Below are positions 32,463-40,048 of a stretch of DNA of 52,293 bases, piece after piece. The notes beneath the pieces are model-generated. The model was given only the letters and a program-made list of their open reading frames with translations, was not told where the DNA came from and ran no database searches. Source of the DNA: Nitrospira sp. (GTDB lineage Bacteria; Nitrospirota; Nitrospiria; Nitrospirales; Nitrospiraceae). The position numbers and the translations under genes are program-made. The stretch is taken from NCBI GenBank assembly GCA_029881435.1, contig JAOUMR010000015.1, positions 1-52,293 on the forward strand, read 5' to 3'. Every line of letters starts with the position of its first letter. Position 1 is the stretch's first letter.

Positions 32463-33794
32463 TCAAACTACGTAAGCCTGAAATTGCACACTGGATCGGC
32501 GCACCTGCGCCGGTCTGGTTGCGCAGGCAGCTGAAATATCCAGCGTAGTGCGCAACGCCCAGTGGGTCAGCAGCTTCGCCAACAAGGCGCTCTCTGATTC
32601 TGGACTAATCTTTCCGTCCGCTCGTGCCTGGCCGATGACGGCAAACACGAGCGAAGGCGTGGCCCGATACATCGCTGCCGGCGCTTTGTGCCAGATCTGA
32701 AAGAGTGAGGCGAGGCGAGCCGGCTGCCGTTGGAGCACATCCAGCGCCTCGATCAGCGAGCGACCCCGTAACACCTTCGGACGATGGTGCACCAGCAGCC
32801 CCACGAAGCCGGGCATGCTTGCCTGGAGTTTTGTGAGCAGCGTTTTGCGATCTGGGTGAAGCCCCTCGAGCGGATAGAAGGATTCCCACAGCGTTGCGAG
32901 TCGCTCCCATTGAGGATGCGGGTACAGCGCGTTCCCCATCGCACAGCTCAGCTTGACACGGAGCCAGGGCACAGGGTGCGGGTCGTCCACGTTCAACCTG
33001 AACACGAAGGCGCGCGGGAGGCTGACGACGCCCATAAGGCCCATCGTCGAGGCCACTCCCACTCGTGCCACCGACCAAAAGTCGGCGACGATCTCCGAGA
33101 TCCAACGGTCCCAGATCCGCCACACGATGCGATCTTCACCGCTCCCACGCTGTAGTCCACCTAAGACCGGTCGCAGCGAGTTGACCAGACCGAGCAGCTC
33201 TGCAGCCTGATGCCCCACTTCATGAATCAGGGAGGAGGCGATCCCGCTGCCCACCATGCGCTCGCGCGGCACGCGAATGATGGCGACAGGGTTTTCCCCT
33301 CCACCGGGCATTCGCGTCCGCGCCCGCCGGATGGCTGCGCCTACTCCGCGATCGAGGTAACAGATCACGGGCGGCACCTTGTAATAGTCGCCGGGCAGCG
33401 CCAAGGCATCGGCTGAGACGATATCGAGACCCGATAACCAGACTCCGGTTTCGTTTTCGCTGCGTTGCGTGAGCACATCGCTGAACAGGTCGAACTGCGT
33501 GAGCACGATGTTGAACTTGAGACGAAGAAACGCAAACCGGCGTTGGGCTTCGGATGGCGCGGCTCGGCGGCCCTGAGGTCCCCGTAACCATCTCAAAAAG
33601 CCGTGAACGAGGTCATACAGTTCACGGCGCCCTTGTGCCAGATACGTCTCGATGGCGGTATGCGCAGCGGGTAAGATGTCCGCTGCCGGCAACATCGCTT
33701 CGTGCAGCGCGAAGGACTTGACCCTCGCCAGCCTGGTAAGCAATGCACGCGCCTCTTGCGCCAACATCCATGTAGCGAACGAACCGATGGTCAT
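32463..33794 (-). CDS. HExxH zinc metalloprotease-like protein
   Basis: The 443-residue protein has SSLIHEVGHQAAELLGL with the zinc motif HEVGH (191-195) and, 38 residues on, WISEIVADFWS, whose Glu234 could be the third ligand, as in gluzincins. No known family recognised beyond this. No signal peptide, so it is probably cytoplasmic. It starts 6 bp after the stop of the acidic/cationic paralogue 1 and precedes the large Ig-like protein, so it may mature the paralogues (for example at the shared SAED or acidic-cationic boundary). That role is inferred from position only. Confidence 0.7.
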   Translation of the reverse strand: MTIGSFATWMLAQEARALLTRLARVKSFALHEAMLPAADILPAAHTAIETYLAQGRRELYDLVHGFLRWLRGPQGRRAAPSEAQRRFAFLRLKFNIVLTQFDLFSDVLTQRSENETGVWLSGLDIVSADALALPGDYYKVPPVICYLDRGVGAAIRRARTRMPGGGENPVAIIRVPRERMVGSGIASSLIHEVGHQAAELLGLVNSLRPVLGGLQRGSGEDRIVWRIWDRWISEIVADFWSVARVGVASTMGLMGVVSLPRAFVFRLNVDDPHPVPWLRVKLSCAMGNALYPHPQWERLATLWESFYPLEGLHPDRKTLLTKLQASMPGFVGLLVHHRPKVLRGRSLIEALDVLQRQPARLASLFQIWHKAPAAMYRATPSLVFAVIGQARADGKISPESESALLAKLLTHWALRTTLDISAACATRPAQVRRSSVQFQAYVV

Positions 33795-33800
33795 GATGGC

Positions 33801-34487
33801 TCACGCTCCAAACAGGATGATGCGATTGCCTCGACGGATCCACCGTCCGCTACGGCCACGTCCCAAACCGGACGGAGGGATTGCCGCGCCTGCTGCCCCG
33901 GTCAAGAACCCAGGGGCGAATTTCCGCGCTGCTGCTGCCGCGGCGGCATTGGCCGCAGCCTTTGGATTGGCGGTGGGCGGGGCGGCGGCGGCCTTCTTCA
34001 CCGCTTCGCCGGCGAAACGCACAAATTGTTTCGCACCTTCGAACTCACGGTCCTCCGCGCTCAAGGCCTCAAGCTCGAGGCCTAACGCCTTGCCGGCCAT
34101 TCCGGCGAGGCCGCTTCCGATTTTGGCGCCGAGGGGACCTCCTACCCAACCACCGAGGGCTCCGCCGGCAATGGGCAATGCCTTCTTGGCGGCGCCTTTA
34201 AGAATCCCTCCGATGGCCTGGCCCACAGGTGACTTTACGACCTTGCGAAGGGCGCCTCCGGCCTTCTTGATCAGGCTACCGAGAAATTGGTCAAGCTCGG
34301 CTTCGTCCCGGACTTCAAGCAATTCTGCCGCAATCTCCATTAGTTCAGCCTCATTAAATACTTCGCCCCATTCATCTGTTTCACCATACTCGAACTGCTC
34401 CGATTCGAACTGCTCCGATTCAAACTGTTCTAATTCAAACCCTGTCTCGGGGTTGTATTCCGTTTGTGTACGATCGATATCGTGCAT
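33801..34487 (-). CDS. Acidic-head, cationic amphipathic, glycine-rich protein (paralogue 1)
   Basis: First gene of the operon; 228 residues from the ATG 6 nt after GAGGAGG. Acidic head (1-66) with FESEQ repeats, then MEIAAELL and AELDQFLG, a cationic segment (71-102, LIKKAGGALRKVVK), glycine-rich hydrophobic part (103-135, LPIAGGALGGWVGG), LSAEDREFE (142-150), FVRFAGEAVKK, an Ala-rich helix, and the C-terminal GRWIRRGNRIILFG. It matches paralogue 2 in every block while the linkers differ. No signal peptide, so export would need a non-Sec route or lysis. Function unknown; a proprotein for a membrane-active core is the best guess. Confidence 0.75.
   Translation of the reverse strand: MHDIDRTQTEYNPETGFELEQFESEQFESEQFEYGETDEWGEVFNEAELMEIAAELLEVRDEAELDQFLGSLIKKAGGALRKVVKSPVGQAIGGILKGAAKKALPIAGGALGGWVGGPLGAKIGSGLAGMAGKALGLELEALSAEDREFEGAKQFVRFAGEAVKKAAAAPPTANPKAAANAAAAAAARKFAPGFLTGAAGAAIPPSGLGRGRSGRWIRRGNRIILFGA
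34391..34435 (-). repeat. 15-bp in-frame tandem repeat encoding ESEQF
   Basis: Two identical 15-bp units (34391-34405, 34406-34420) and a diverged third (34421-34435) encode repeated FESEQ in the acidic head of paralogue 1. Because the unit is a multiple of three, expansion or contraction keeps the frame. Confidence 0.85.
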
Positions 34488-34578
34488 GGCATTCCTCCTC
34501 AAAGGTCGTTGATGACTGGACAATTCACGATGATGCATCACGGCGGATCCGTAACCCGCTTTCACATTGCCCTCTTAC

Positions 34579-34623
34579 TCACGGTCCCCGATTTTCCATC
34601 TGCGTGCGATCGAGATCATGCAT
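34579..34623 (-). pseudogene. 14-codon remnant of a third copy of the acidic-leader family
   Basis: With GGGAGGAC upstream, ATG at 34623 begins MHDLDRTQME and ends after 14 codons at TGA 34579. The first ten residues match the start of the next gene (MHDIDRTQTE). It is either a truncated paralogue or a leader peptide ahead of the operon. Confidence 0.65.
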
Positions 34624-34951
34624 GGTGTCCTCCCTCGGTGAATGGACTGGCGGGTGTTGCGTATGAGAACGTCGCATAGCACGCGTTATCGCAAATGCGA
34701 TGCCATCGCGATGCCATGTATTTCTTACGTATTCGCGGCAGTTCGCCGAAGGGCGCTTCGGTTGAAGGGATCAAGAGTCGAATCCGGCGAAAAGAAATTC
34801 GGACTGCTGTAAGACTGTCCGCCAAGCAAGCGGGCTGATGTGGAATGCCGAGCCCTCGTCAATAGAGGGGGGAACGATGAGCACCGCCGCAAGAGCTTTC
34901 GCCGAACGCAGGTGGCTTTGTTCCGGGAAAGGGTCGATGTGATCGAGGGGA
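34624..34951. other. Region between island promoter and resident tail
   Basis: About 330 bp. Apart from the sigma-54 promoter match I see no gene. The right part of this stretch contains the junction between island and chromosome; its exact base is not visible because homology with the exported-protein gene fades before 34952. Confidence 0.35.
34690..34705 (-). promoter_or_regulatory. Sigma-54 (-24/-12) promoter match for the island operon
   Basis: On the minus strand TGGCATCGCATTTGCG has GG and GC separated by exactly 10 nt and matches TGGCAC-N5-TTGCW in the conserved positions. It lies about 70 bp before the 14-codon ORF and 200 bp before paralogue 1, in the right direction. The only sigma-54 activator in the window is 10 kb away at the other end of the same operon. 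Confidence 0.6.
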
Positions 34952-35008
34952 AAATATCTATGTGGTGAGCGGTTTGAGGATCTGTGCTATCTGCACTCAG
35001 CTAATTAA
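34952..35008 (+). pseudogene. Detached C-terminal tail of a second copy of the exported-protein gene
   Basis: The plus strand here encodes KYLCGERFEDLCYLHSAN then TAA. The intact gene at 22508 ends KYRGGERFEDLCYLHTR. Nothing upstream matches well. The stop overlaps the end of the convergent lipoprotein gene by 8 bp, which suggests that the tail sits in its original chromosomal place. Confidence 0.8.
34970..34996 (+). repeat. Right copy of the 27-bp direct repeat bracketing the island
   Basis: Identical to 23087-23113. It lies in the detached tail; together the two copies mark an 11.9-kb segment. Confidence 0.85.
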
Positions 35009-35309
35009 GCCGGTATCCTTTTGCCGAAAGGCAGGTATCCCGCATGGCGTTGATAGTCGAAAGGCCATGGAGGGCTCGGGTATGGTCGGCGGGGCTCTGA
35101 GCGTTCTGGCTGAAGGGGAAGGGTGAGGTCTGGCTATAGAAGTGATGCTCGTTAGCTAATCTCGCCTTGTACTCGCACTCCATATAGTCGCGCTCCACAT
35201 CATAGCGGCTGAGTCCACTCGGGTGGCCCCCACGCTCATAGGGGCTTTGGGCACACCCACTGCCAAGCAACAGAAAACCCATCATCACGGATATGGACCA
35301 CGACAACAT
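35001..35309 (-). CDS. Small lipoprotein, unknown function
   Basis: From the ATG 35309 the product has 102 residues. FLLLGSGC is a lipobox with the Cys that would be lipidated; the mature part is hydrophilic with a few conserved-looking aromatic residues. An earlier TTG in the same frame (35345) overlaps the hpnE stop and is an alternative start. It follows hpnE on the same strand and is probably co-transcribed. Function unknown. Confidence 0.6.
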   Translation of the reverse strand: MLSWSISVMMGFLLLGSGCAQSPYERGGHPSGLSRYDVERDYMECEYKARLANEHHFYSQTSPFPFSQNAQSPADHTRALHGLSTINAMRDTCLSAKGYRLN

Positions 35310-35341
35310 GTAGGTGTTAGTACCATGCGGTACAACCACGG

Positions 35342-36679
35342 TCAAGCTGGGCGTCCGGTGACGATCTCAGTACAGCGCCGGGCGCTGATGAGCGCACTTT
35401 CGAGATTGGCAGGCCAGCCTGTGTCAGTCCAGGCTCCGGCGACGAGCATGTTTCGGATGGGACTGTGCTGGAGGGGCCGGAGCCGTGCAGTGCCTGGCGC
35501 GAGCGAAAGCGCGGCGTGGGGTTCTCGAAATATTGCATGGGTGAGTATGTCTTTGGGAACCATGTTTGGGAATATCTGGCTCAGCTCGGCGATTGCAGCG
35601 TCTACCAATTGATCATCAGTCAAGTTTGCCAGCGAGTCGCCTAGGGAAGAGAGACGACAGCTGATTTCGCCAGACCCTAGCGGAGTGAGGGCCAGTTGGT
35701 GAAACGGGCGTCCTGGTAGTAAGACAAGGCGAGGGGTGTGAGTGGCCTCTCGGCATGTCAATTGGACGACGACTTCGTCGAGATAGGTGAGGTCGGTAAC
35801 GTGGGCGAAGTAGGCATAGCGCGTTAATAGCCGTTCTGGCAAAAGCGCAAGCAACTGGTGGGGCGACAGCGCGAAGACGTACCACTGTGCTTGTATTGTC
35901 GTGCCGTCCTGGAGCCGAATGTCGTGCACGCCGCGTTCTCCAAACCGGAGGTGTGGACGAGCTGTCAGGGTCTGAAACTCGATAGGGCCATGACCCAACG
36001 CTCGTGTGATTGGTGCCATGATTCTCTGTTCAATCGACCCAGGCATATGGGTGAGCCTGGCATCCGACGCGTCGTTGAGAAATATAGTTGAGAGCAATTG
36101 CACAAAGGTTGCGGCGGAGAGGCGCGCGAGATCGTTCCCAGTCAGCCAGTGAGCAAGCGGCCCCCAAATCCGTTCTCGGGCTTGGACGCTTTGGCCGGTC
36201 GCCGCCAGCCATTCCTGCGCAGTGCGATTCTCTAAATCTGTCGGGAGGGTCTGCGCTTGCTCCCAAATCTGCTCAACGTGAGAGAACAGCTTCCAACGGT
36301 CCTGCCAGGCTAGGCCTTGGAAGCTGAAGAGACTCATCATCCATTGAAAGGCTCCGGGAAGGCGAGCGGACTGATATGAAACATCTCGTCCCTCAGGCAG
36401 TCGAAACTCGAGTGGAATGGGTTGGTCGTGGTGCGCAGATGGTTGCTGATGCAGCGCCTGCAGGAGCCGGTGGCTCTCGTGATGGCATCCCAAGAGAATC
36501 GGTGCAGGGTTGCATGCCTTGAGCCGGAATCCATCGAGCCAATCAGGGTGATCGAGCAACGTGGTGTGGTAACCCTGTCGATGGAGATGATAGGCGGTTG
36601 TGAGACCGACCAAGCCGGCGCCGAGGATGAGGACGGTTGGTGAGGTTGAAGCCGTCACGTGAATCGGGAACGGAGCCAA
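35342..36679 (-). CDS. hpnE: Hydroxysqualene dehydroxylase-like FAD enzyme HpnE
   Basis: The 445-residue flavoprotein begins with a Rossmann FAD-binding fingerprint (VLILGAGLVGLTTAYHLHRQG) and ends with the second FAD motif region (LVAGAWTDTGWPANLESALISA), the pattern of squalene-associated desaturases. HpnE reduces hydroxysqualene to squalene after HpnD and HpnC. It overlaps hpnD by 25 bp, which supports the assignment. Squalene from this route feeds hopanoids; hpnC is not in the window. Confidence 0.85.
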   Translation of the reverse strand: MAPFPIHVTASTSPTVLILGAGLVGLTTAYHLHRQGYHTTLLDHPDWLDGFRLKACNPAPILLGCHHESHRLLQALHQQPSAHHDQPIPLEFRLPEGRDVSYQSARLPGAFQWMMSLFSFQGLAWQDRWKLFSHVEQIWEQAQTLPTDLENRTAQEWLAATGQSVQARERIWGPLAHWLTGNDLARLSAATFVQLLSTIFLNDASDARLTHMPGSIEQRIMAPITRALGHGPIEFQTLTARPHLRFGERGVHDIRLQDGTTIQAQWYVFALSPHQLLALLPERLLTRYAYFAHVTDLTYLDEVVVQLTCREATHTPRLVLLPGRPFHQLALTPLGSGEISCRLSSLGDSLANLTDDQLVDAAIAELSQIFPNMVPKDILTHAIFREPHAALSLAPGTARLRPLQHSPIRNMLVAGAWTDTGWPANLESALISARRCTEIVTGRPA

Positions 36680-37524
36680 ATGCGTAACGCGATGATCAGC
36701 CGTTGTCTGGTGGTCAGACTGATTCGTTGTCCGAACACCTGATAGTTCGATCGTTCGATGTGATCTAAGATTCGGCTGTAAATGCCGCGCATGATTTCTG
36801 CCACCGTCAATGCACGGCGCTCGAGTGGCGATAATTCCTTTAGAGCCGCGTCGGCGCGCTTGTAATAATGATGGGCGCGAGAGGCCTCGTATTCCATCAA
36901 CGCGCAGAACTCCGGCGAATAGCTCTGATTGAGCATGGATTTTTCAGGATAGTTCCACTTCCGTAGATCTTCGAGGGGGAGATAAATACGGCGTTCAGCG
37001 GCATCGGCGCCGACGTCGCGAAGAATATTGGTCAGTTGGAAAGCCATGCCGAGCGCGACCGCGTAATCCTGAGCGCGAGCGGAGGTGACGCCGAAAATAT
37101 GTAAACAGATAAGGCCTACGACGGAGGCTACGCGGTAACAATAGAGAGACAGCTCATCGAATGTAACATAGCGGTTAATGAACAGATCCATCTCAACGCC
37201 TTTGATCAATTCTTCAAAGTAGGCTTTGGGTATTCCCATGGTTTTTACATGGTGGGCAAGGCTTACCATGATCGGGGTGGTAGGCGTTCCTGAATAGACC
37301 GCGTCGAGCTCGTTCAGCCAACGTTTGAGTTCCTCCTTCGGGTCGCTCCCGGCAGCCGGTTCATCCACGGCACTGTCGACGGCCTTGCAGAAGGCATAGA
37401 CGGTATACATGGCTTCACGCTTGGCTTTAGGCAGGAACAGGAATGAGTAGTAAAAGTTGCTGCCGCTATGCTTTGTATACGCTGTGCAATAGGCCTGCGC
37501 TTCAACGGCCTTCATGACGCGCAC
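36655..37524 (-). CDS. hpnD: Presqualene diphosphate synthase HpnD
   Basis: The 289-residue trans-isoprenyl synthase has both aspartate-rich motifs, DSAVDE near residue 50 and DVGADAAE near 165, plus NILRD and YCYRVASVVGL typical of squalene/phytoene synthases. It couples two farnesyl diphosphates. The close hpnE partner points to HpnD (rather than phytoene synthase). It overlaps the BtuF-like gene by 13 bp at its start and forms one operon with it. Confidence 0.88.
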   Translation of the reverse strand: MRVMKAVEAQAYCTAYTKHSGSNFYYSFLFLPKAKREAMYTVYAFCKAVDSAVDEPAAGSDPKEELKRWLNELDAVYSGTPTTPIMVSLAHHVKTMGIPKAYFEELIKGVEMDLFINRYVTFDELSLYCYRVASVVGLICLHIFGVTSARAQDYAVALGMAFQLTNILRDVGADAAERRIYLPLEDLRKWNYPEKSMLNQSYSPEFCALMEYEASRAHHYYKRADAALKELSPLERRALTVAEIMRGIYSRILDHIERSNYQVFGQRISLTTRQRLIIALRIWLRSRFT

Positions 37525-38453
37525 CCTCCAGCCAGGACTGAAGCCTCAAGTTTGATGGCTTTGATGGGGTCGATTGGGTGCTGGGGACTTGGATGCAGAA
37601 TTGAGTCCAGCAACTCGACGCCATCCACCAGCCGTGGGCCAGGGCGGCTGAAATATGAGGCGGCATCCACGATGTAGAGATTCGGCCACTGCTCACAGGC
37701 CCGTCGCCATGTATCCTGGACAGGTCCGACCCGTCGGAGTTCGCTCAGAGTGCGATCGACGGAATATCCACATGGCATGACGATGACCACATCGGGTTGC
37801 GCGGTTTCCACTTGACGCCAAGTCGTTTCATACGATGGAGTATGCTTGGATCCTAGTACATCATGCCCACCGGCCAAGTCTATCATTTCCGGAACCCAAT
37901 GCCCCGCGACATACAGAGGGTCCAGCCATTCAAGACAGACGACGCGAGGACGGGAATGTCTGCTCATGTTCATCTGGTTGATGTGGTTCAATCGACGACG
38001 AAGCTCCGTGGCAAGCGCTTGTCCCCTCTCGGGCTGATCGACCGATCGAGCGATCCGTTCGATATCCTGGATCATGTCTTCAAGGGTCGTCGGGCTGAGC
38101 GCGAGGATCTCAGGTGGAGATTGAAGTAATTGGATGGCGCGCGTGAGCTGGTCCGGCGTCACGGCGCAGACATGACACAGGTCTTGTGTCAGAATGACAT
38201 CGGGTCGAGCCTGATGAAAGGCCCGCTCGTTGAGCTGATACAGCGGACTTCCCGATGCGACCAATGCTTTGACCCGTTGATCGATAGCTAAGCTCGTTGT
38301 CAGGTGGGCCTCGACGAGTGGTTCAATCATGACTGGAACCTGTCGAATCGAGGGAGGAAAGTCGCACTCGTGGCTGATGCCGACGAGGTGGTCGGCCACA
38401 TCGAGGGATGCGACCACTTCTGTTGCACCAGGGACGAAAGAGCAGATTCTCAT
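37512..38453 (-). CDS. BtuF-like cobalamin-binding protein without signal peptide
   Basis: From the ATG 38453 the product has 313 residues starting RICSFVPGATEVVASL, the start of the periplasmic-binding fold of the BtuF group. GISHECDFPP, LTQDLCHVCAVT and CLEWLDPLYVAGHWVPEMI are typical of the cobalamin-binding (BtuF-type) subgroup. There is no signal peptide, so it is probably cytoplasmic, perhaps binding corrinoids inside the cell. Overlaps hpnD by 13 bp. Confidence 0.8.
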   Translation of the reverse strand: MRICSFVPGATEVVASLDVADHLVGISHECDFPPSIRQVPVMIEPLVEAHLTTSLAIDQRVKALVASGSPLYQLNERAFHQARPDVILTQDLCHVCAVTPDQLTRAIQLLQSPPEILALSPTTLEDMIQDIERIARSVDQPERGQALATELRRRLNHINQMNMSRHSRPRVVCLEWLDPLYVAGHWVPEMIDLAGGHDVLGSKHTPSYETTWRQVETAQPDVVIVMPCGYSVDRTLSELRRVGPVQDTWRRACEQWPNLYIVDAASYFSRPGPRLVDGVELLDSILHPSPQHPIDPIKAIKLEASVLAGGCAS

Positions 38454-38466
38454 AGTAGTTGTGAGC

Positions 38467-39150
38467 CTATGTGGGCCACAAGCGAGTGCGCACATCCGCG
38501 AGGCATGTGTCACGCAAGCTATGGCTGATGGCATCGGCTTCGTGTAAGTCTTGCACCGCGTGTGTATTGGCCACGGCCAACACCTTCATGCCAGCGGATT
38601 TAGCGGCCCGGATGCCGGGACGAGAATCTTCAATGACCAAACACGAAGTCGGTGACAGCGACGCAGCGGAATGATGTCGGTTCAATCCTGCCAGCGCATG
38701 AAGGAACGGTTCAGGATTCGGTTTGCCATGGATCACGTCCTCGGCGCTGGTGATGTGACAAAACGCTTTTCGGAGACCGATTTTCTCCAACACGAGCTCG
38801 ATCTCCGTTCGTAATGCGCCAGAGGCGATGGCAATGGGATATGTTGCAGCGGCTTCCTCGACAAATTCCCTGACGCCTGGGAAAATGGCCAGATGGTCTT
38901 TGATCGACGCCAGATACGCAGTCGCCTTTTGGGCCATGAGGTCTTCTAGGAGCGAGGGGGAGGCTGGGATCTGGTTGACACGAAGGGCTTCCAGAATGCA
39001 GCCGCGATCGTCGAAGCCGAGATAGTGGGCGTAGTAGTCGTCTTCCGTCAAATTGATCTGGAGCGTTCCAAGCGTTCGGCGCAACCCTTCAAAGTGCAGC
39101 GGCTCAGTGTCGGCGATGACGCCGTCGAAATCGAAGATTATGGCCTGCAT
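38467..39150 (-). CDS. HAD-superfamily phosphatase/phosphoglucomutase-like
   Basis: The 227-residue enzyme starts at MQAIIFDFDGVIADTEPLH, where DFDGV holds the nucleophile Asp. Ser/Thr motif II (IASGA), Lys motif III (HGKPNPEPF) and acidic motif IV (VIEDSRPGI) are all present, with the alpha-helical cap of the beta-phosphoglucomutase/phosphatase type. Substrate unknown. It follows an extended -10 promoter, and its stop lies 13 bp before the BtuF-like gene start. Confidence 0.9.
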   Translation of the reverse strand: MQAIIFDFDGVIADTEPLHFEGLRRTLGTLQINLTEDDYYAHYLGFDDRGCILEALRVNQIPASPSLLEDLMAQKATAYLASIKDHLAIFPGVREFVEEAAATYPIAIASGALRTEIELVLEKIGLRKAFCHITSAEDVIHGKPNPEPFLHALAGLNRHHSAASLSPTSCLVIEDSRPGIRAAKSAGMKVLAVANTHAVQDLHEADAISHSLRDTCLADVRTRLWPT

Positions 39151-39205
39151 GGGGTCCTGAGGCGTACGATGTTTCACCTATGCGATGGAGGCGTGACCGG
39201 GCGGC

Positions 39206-39214
39206 ATTATAGCA
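39206..39214 (-). promoter_or_regulatory. Extended -10 promoter element (TGCTATAAT) for the HAD operon
   Basis: On the minus strand TGC-TATAAT matches the extended -10 consensus perfectly, about 50 bp before the HAD start. No good -35 is visible, as allowed for extended -10 promoters. It abuts the terminator of the gene upstream. Confidence 0.5.
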
Positions 39215-39248
39215 CAGAGGGTGGGGATCGAATCACCACCCTCTGTGC
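39212..39248 (-). terminator. 13-bp perfect hairpin after the SH3 protein gene
   Basis: GCACAGAGGGTGG (39212-39224) pairs perfectly with 39236-39248 across an 11-nt loop, 27 bp after the SH3 gene stop on the minus strand. There is no T-run, but the position and GC-rich stem fit a terminator. Confidence 0.65.
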
Positions 39249-39274
39249 GTGTCTGTGTTGCGGAAACGGATGGA

Positions 39275-40048
39275 TCAGGGTTTCAGTTTAAGCTGATGCT
39301 CGGGTAGCCAACCCGTGGTGCCGTAGTCGCTGCGCACGGAGTAGACCCAGCCAGTCCCCTGAAGATCACCGTCAAGCACGGTCAGGACGGTTCCCGGCGG
39401 AATGGCCGGTCCTGGTCGTGATCCCTCTGCATCCTGCGTGAGGACTACTTTCTCTCGAGGGGCAGCGGGGTTGGGCAAGACGCTCACGTGTTGCCCTTCG
39501 CCGAACAGCGGAGGTGGCGAATTGATCACGGGTGCTTCGGACGCTGGAACTGGGGTTGGAATCGTCTCGACCGTGGCCGAGGTGGTCGGCATCGTTGGGG
39601 CAGCGGGCGGCATGGGGACAGGAGCTGGATCTGGTGTTGCGGCTTGTGGTTCCTCGACTGGTGCGACAGCTGGTGGTGGAGTCGGAGCCGCTTCCATAGG
39701 TTGAGGAGGTGGAGCAACAGGCACAGGTTTCGGAGGTATTGGTCGCTGTACGATAGGTGTCGGAGGCTCCGGTGACTCACCAAAGAGTGGTTCGATATAC
39801 TCCATGACTATCTCCGGTTCCATGGCGAGAAAGGCTCCACCGCCGATCAGCACCAGCAACAGCACCCATAGCAGGGGGCGTCCGTTTGATTGCTTGGGCG
39901 GTTTCTTGGGAGATGATGAACGGACTGTGGTGGTTTGCTCCAATTCTTCTTCGGTGAACTCAAGGTCAGGCTCAGGTTGGCGAGCAAAAAATAGGTTCCA
40001 AGTCAGGGGACTGCCGCCCAGCGATGGGCTTCCGGCGAAAGCAAACAT
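39275..40048 (-). CDS. Single-pass protein with proline-rich stalk and SH3-type C-terminal domain
   Basis: From the ATG (GGAGGGAGG upstream) the product has 257 residues: a short cytoplasmic part with an acidic stretch, a transmembrane helix around residues 58-75 (LLWVLLLVLIGGGAFLA), a long Pro/Ala-rich stalk, and a C-terminal bacterial SH3 (GTVLTVLDGD, WVYSVRSDYGTTGWLP). SH3b domains in the periplasm often bind cell wall. Probably an inner-membrane protein reaching the peptidoglycan. Confidence 0.75.
   Translation of the reverse strand: MFAFAGSPSLGGSPLTWNLFFARQPEPDLEFTEEELEQTTTVRSSSPKKPPKQSNGRPLLWVLLLVLIGGGAFLAMEPEIVMEYIEPLFGESPEPPTPIVQRPIPPKPVPVAPPPQPMEAAPTPPPAVAPVEEPQAATPDPAPVPMPPAAPTMPTTSATVETIPTPVPASEAPVINSPPPLFGEGQHVSVLPNPAAPREKVVLTQDAEGSRPGPAIPPGTVLTVLDGDLQGTGWVYSVRSDYGTTGWLPEHQLKLKP

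Noticed and set aside
33652-34512. 286-codon Pro/Ala-rich plus-strand ORF
   Set aside because: Antisense to the start of the protease gene and paralogue 1; its composition is explained by the complementary Gly/Ala-rich coding sequence.
23087-34996. 27-bp direct repeats as att sites of an integrase island
   Set aside because: No integrase or tRNA is present, and the repeats are coding sequence with silent differences at the edges, which fits a remnant of a second gene copy better than site-specific integration.
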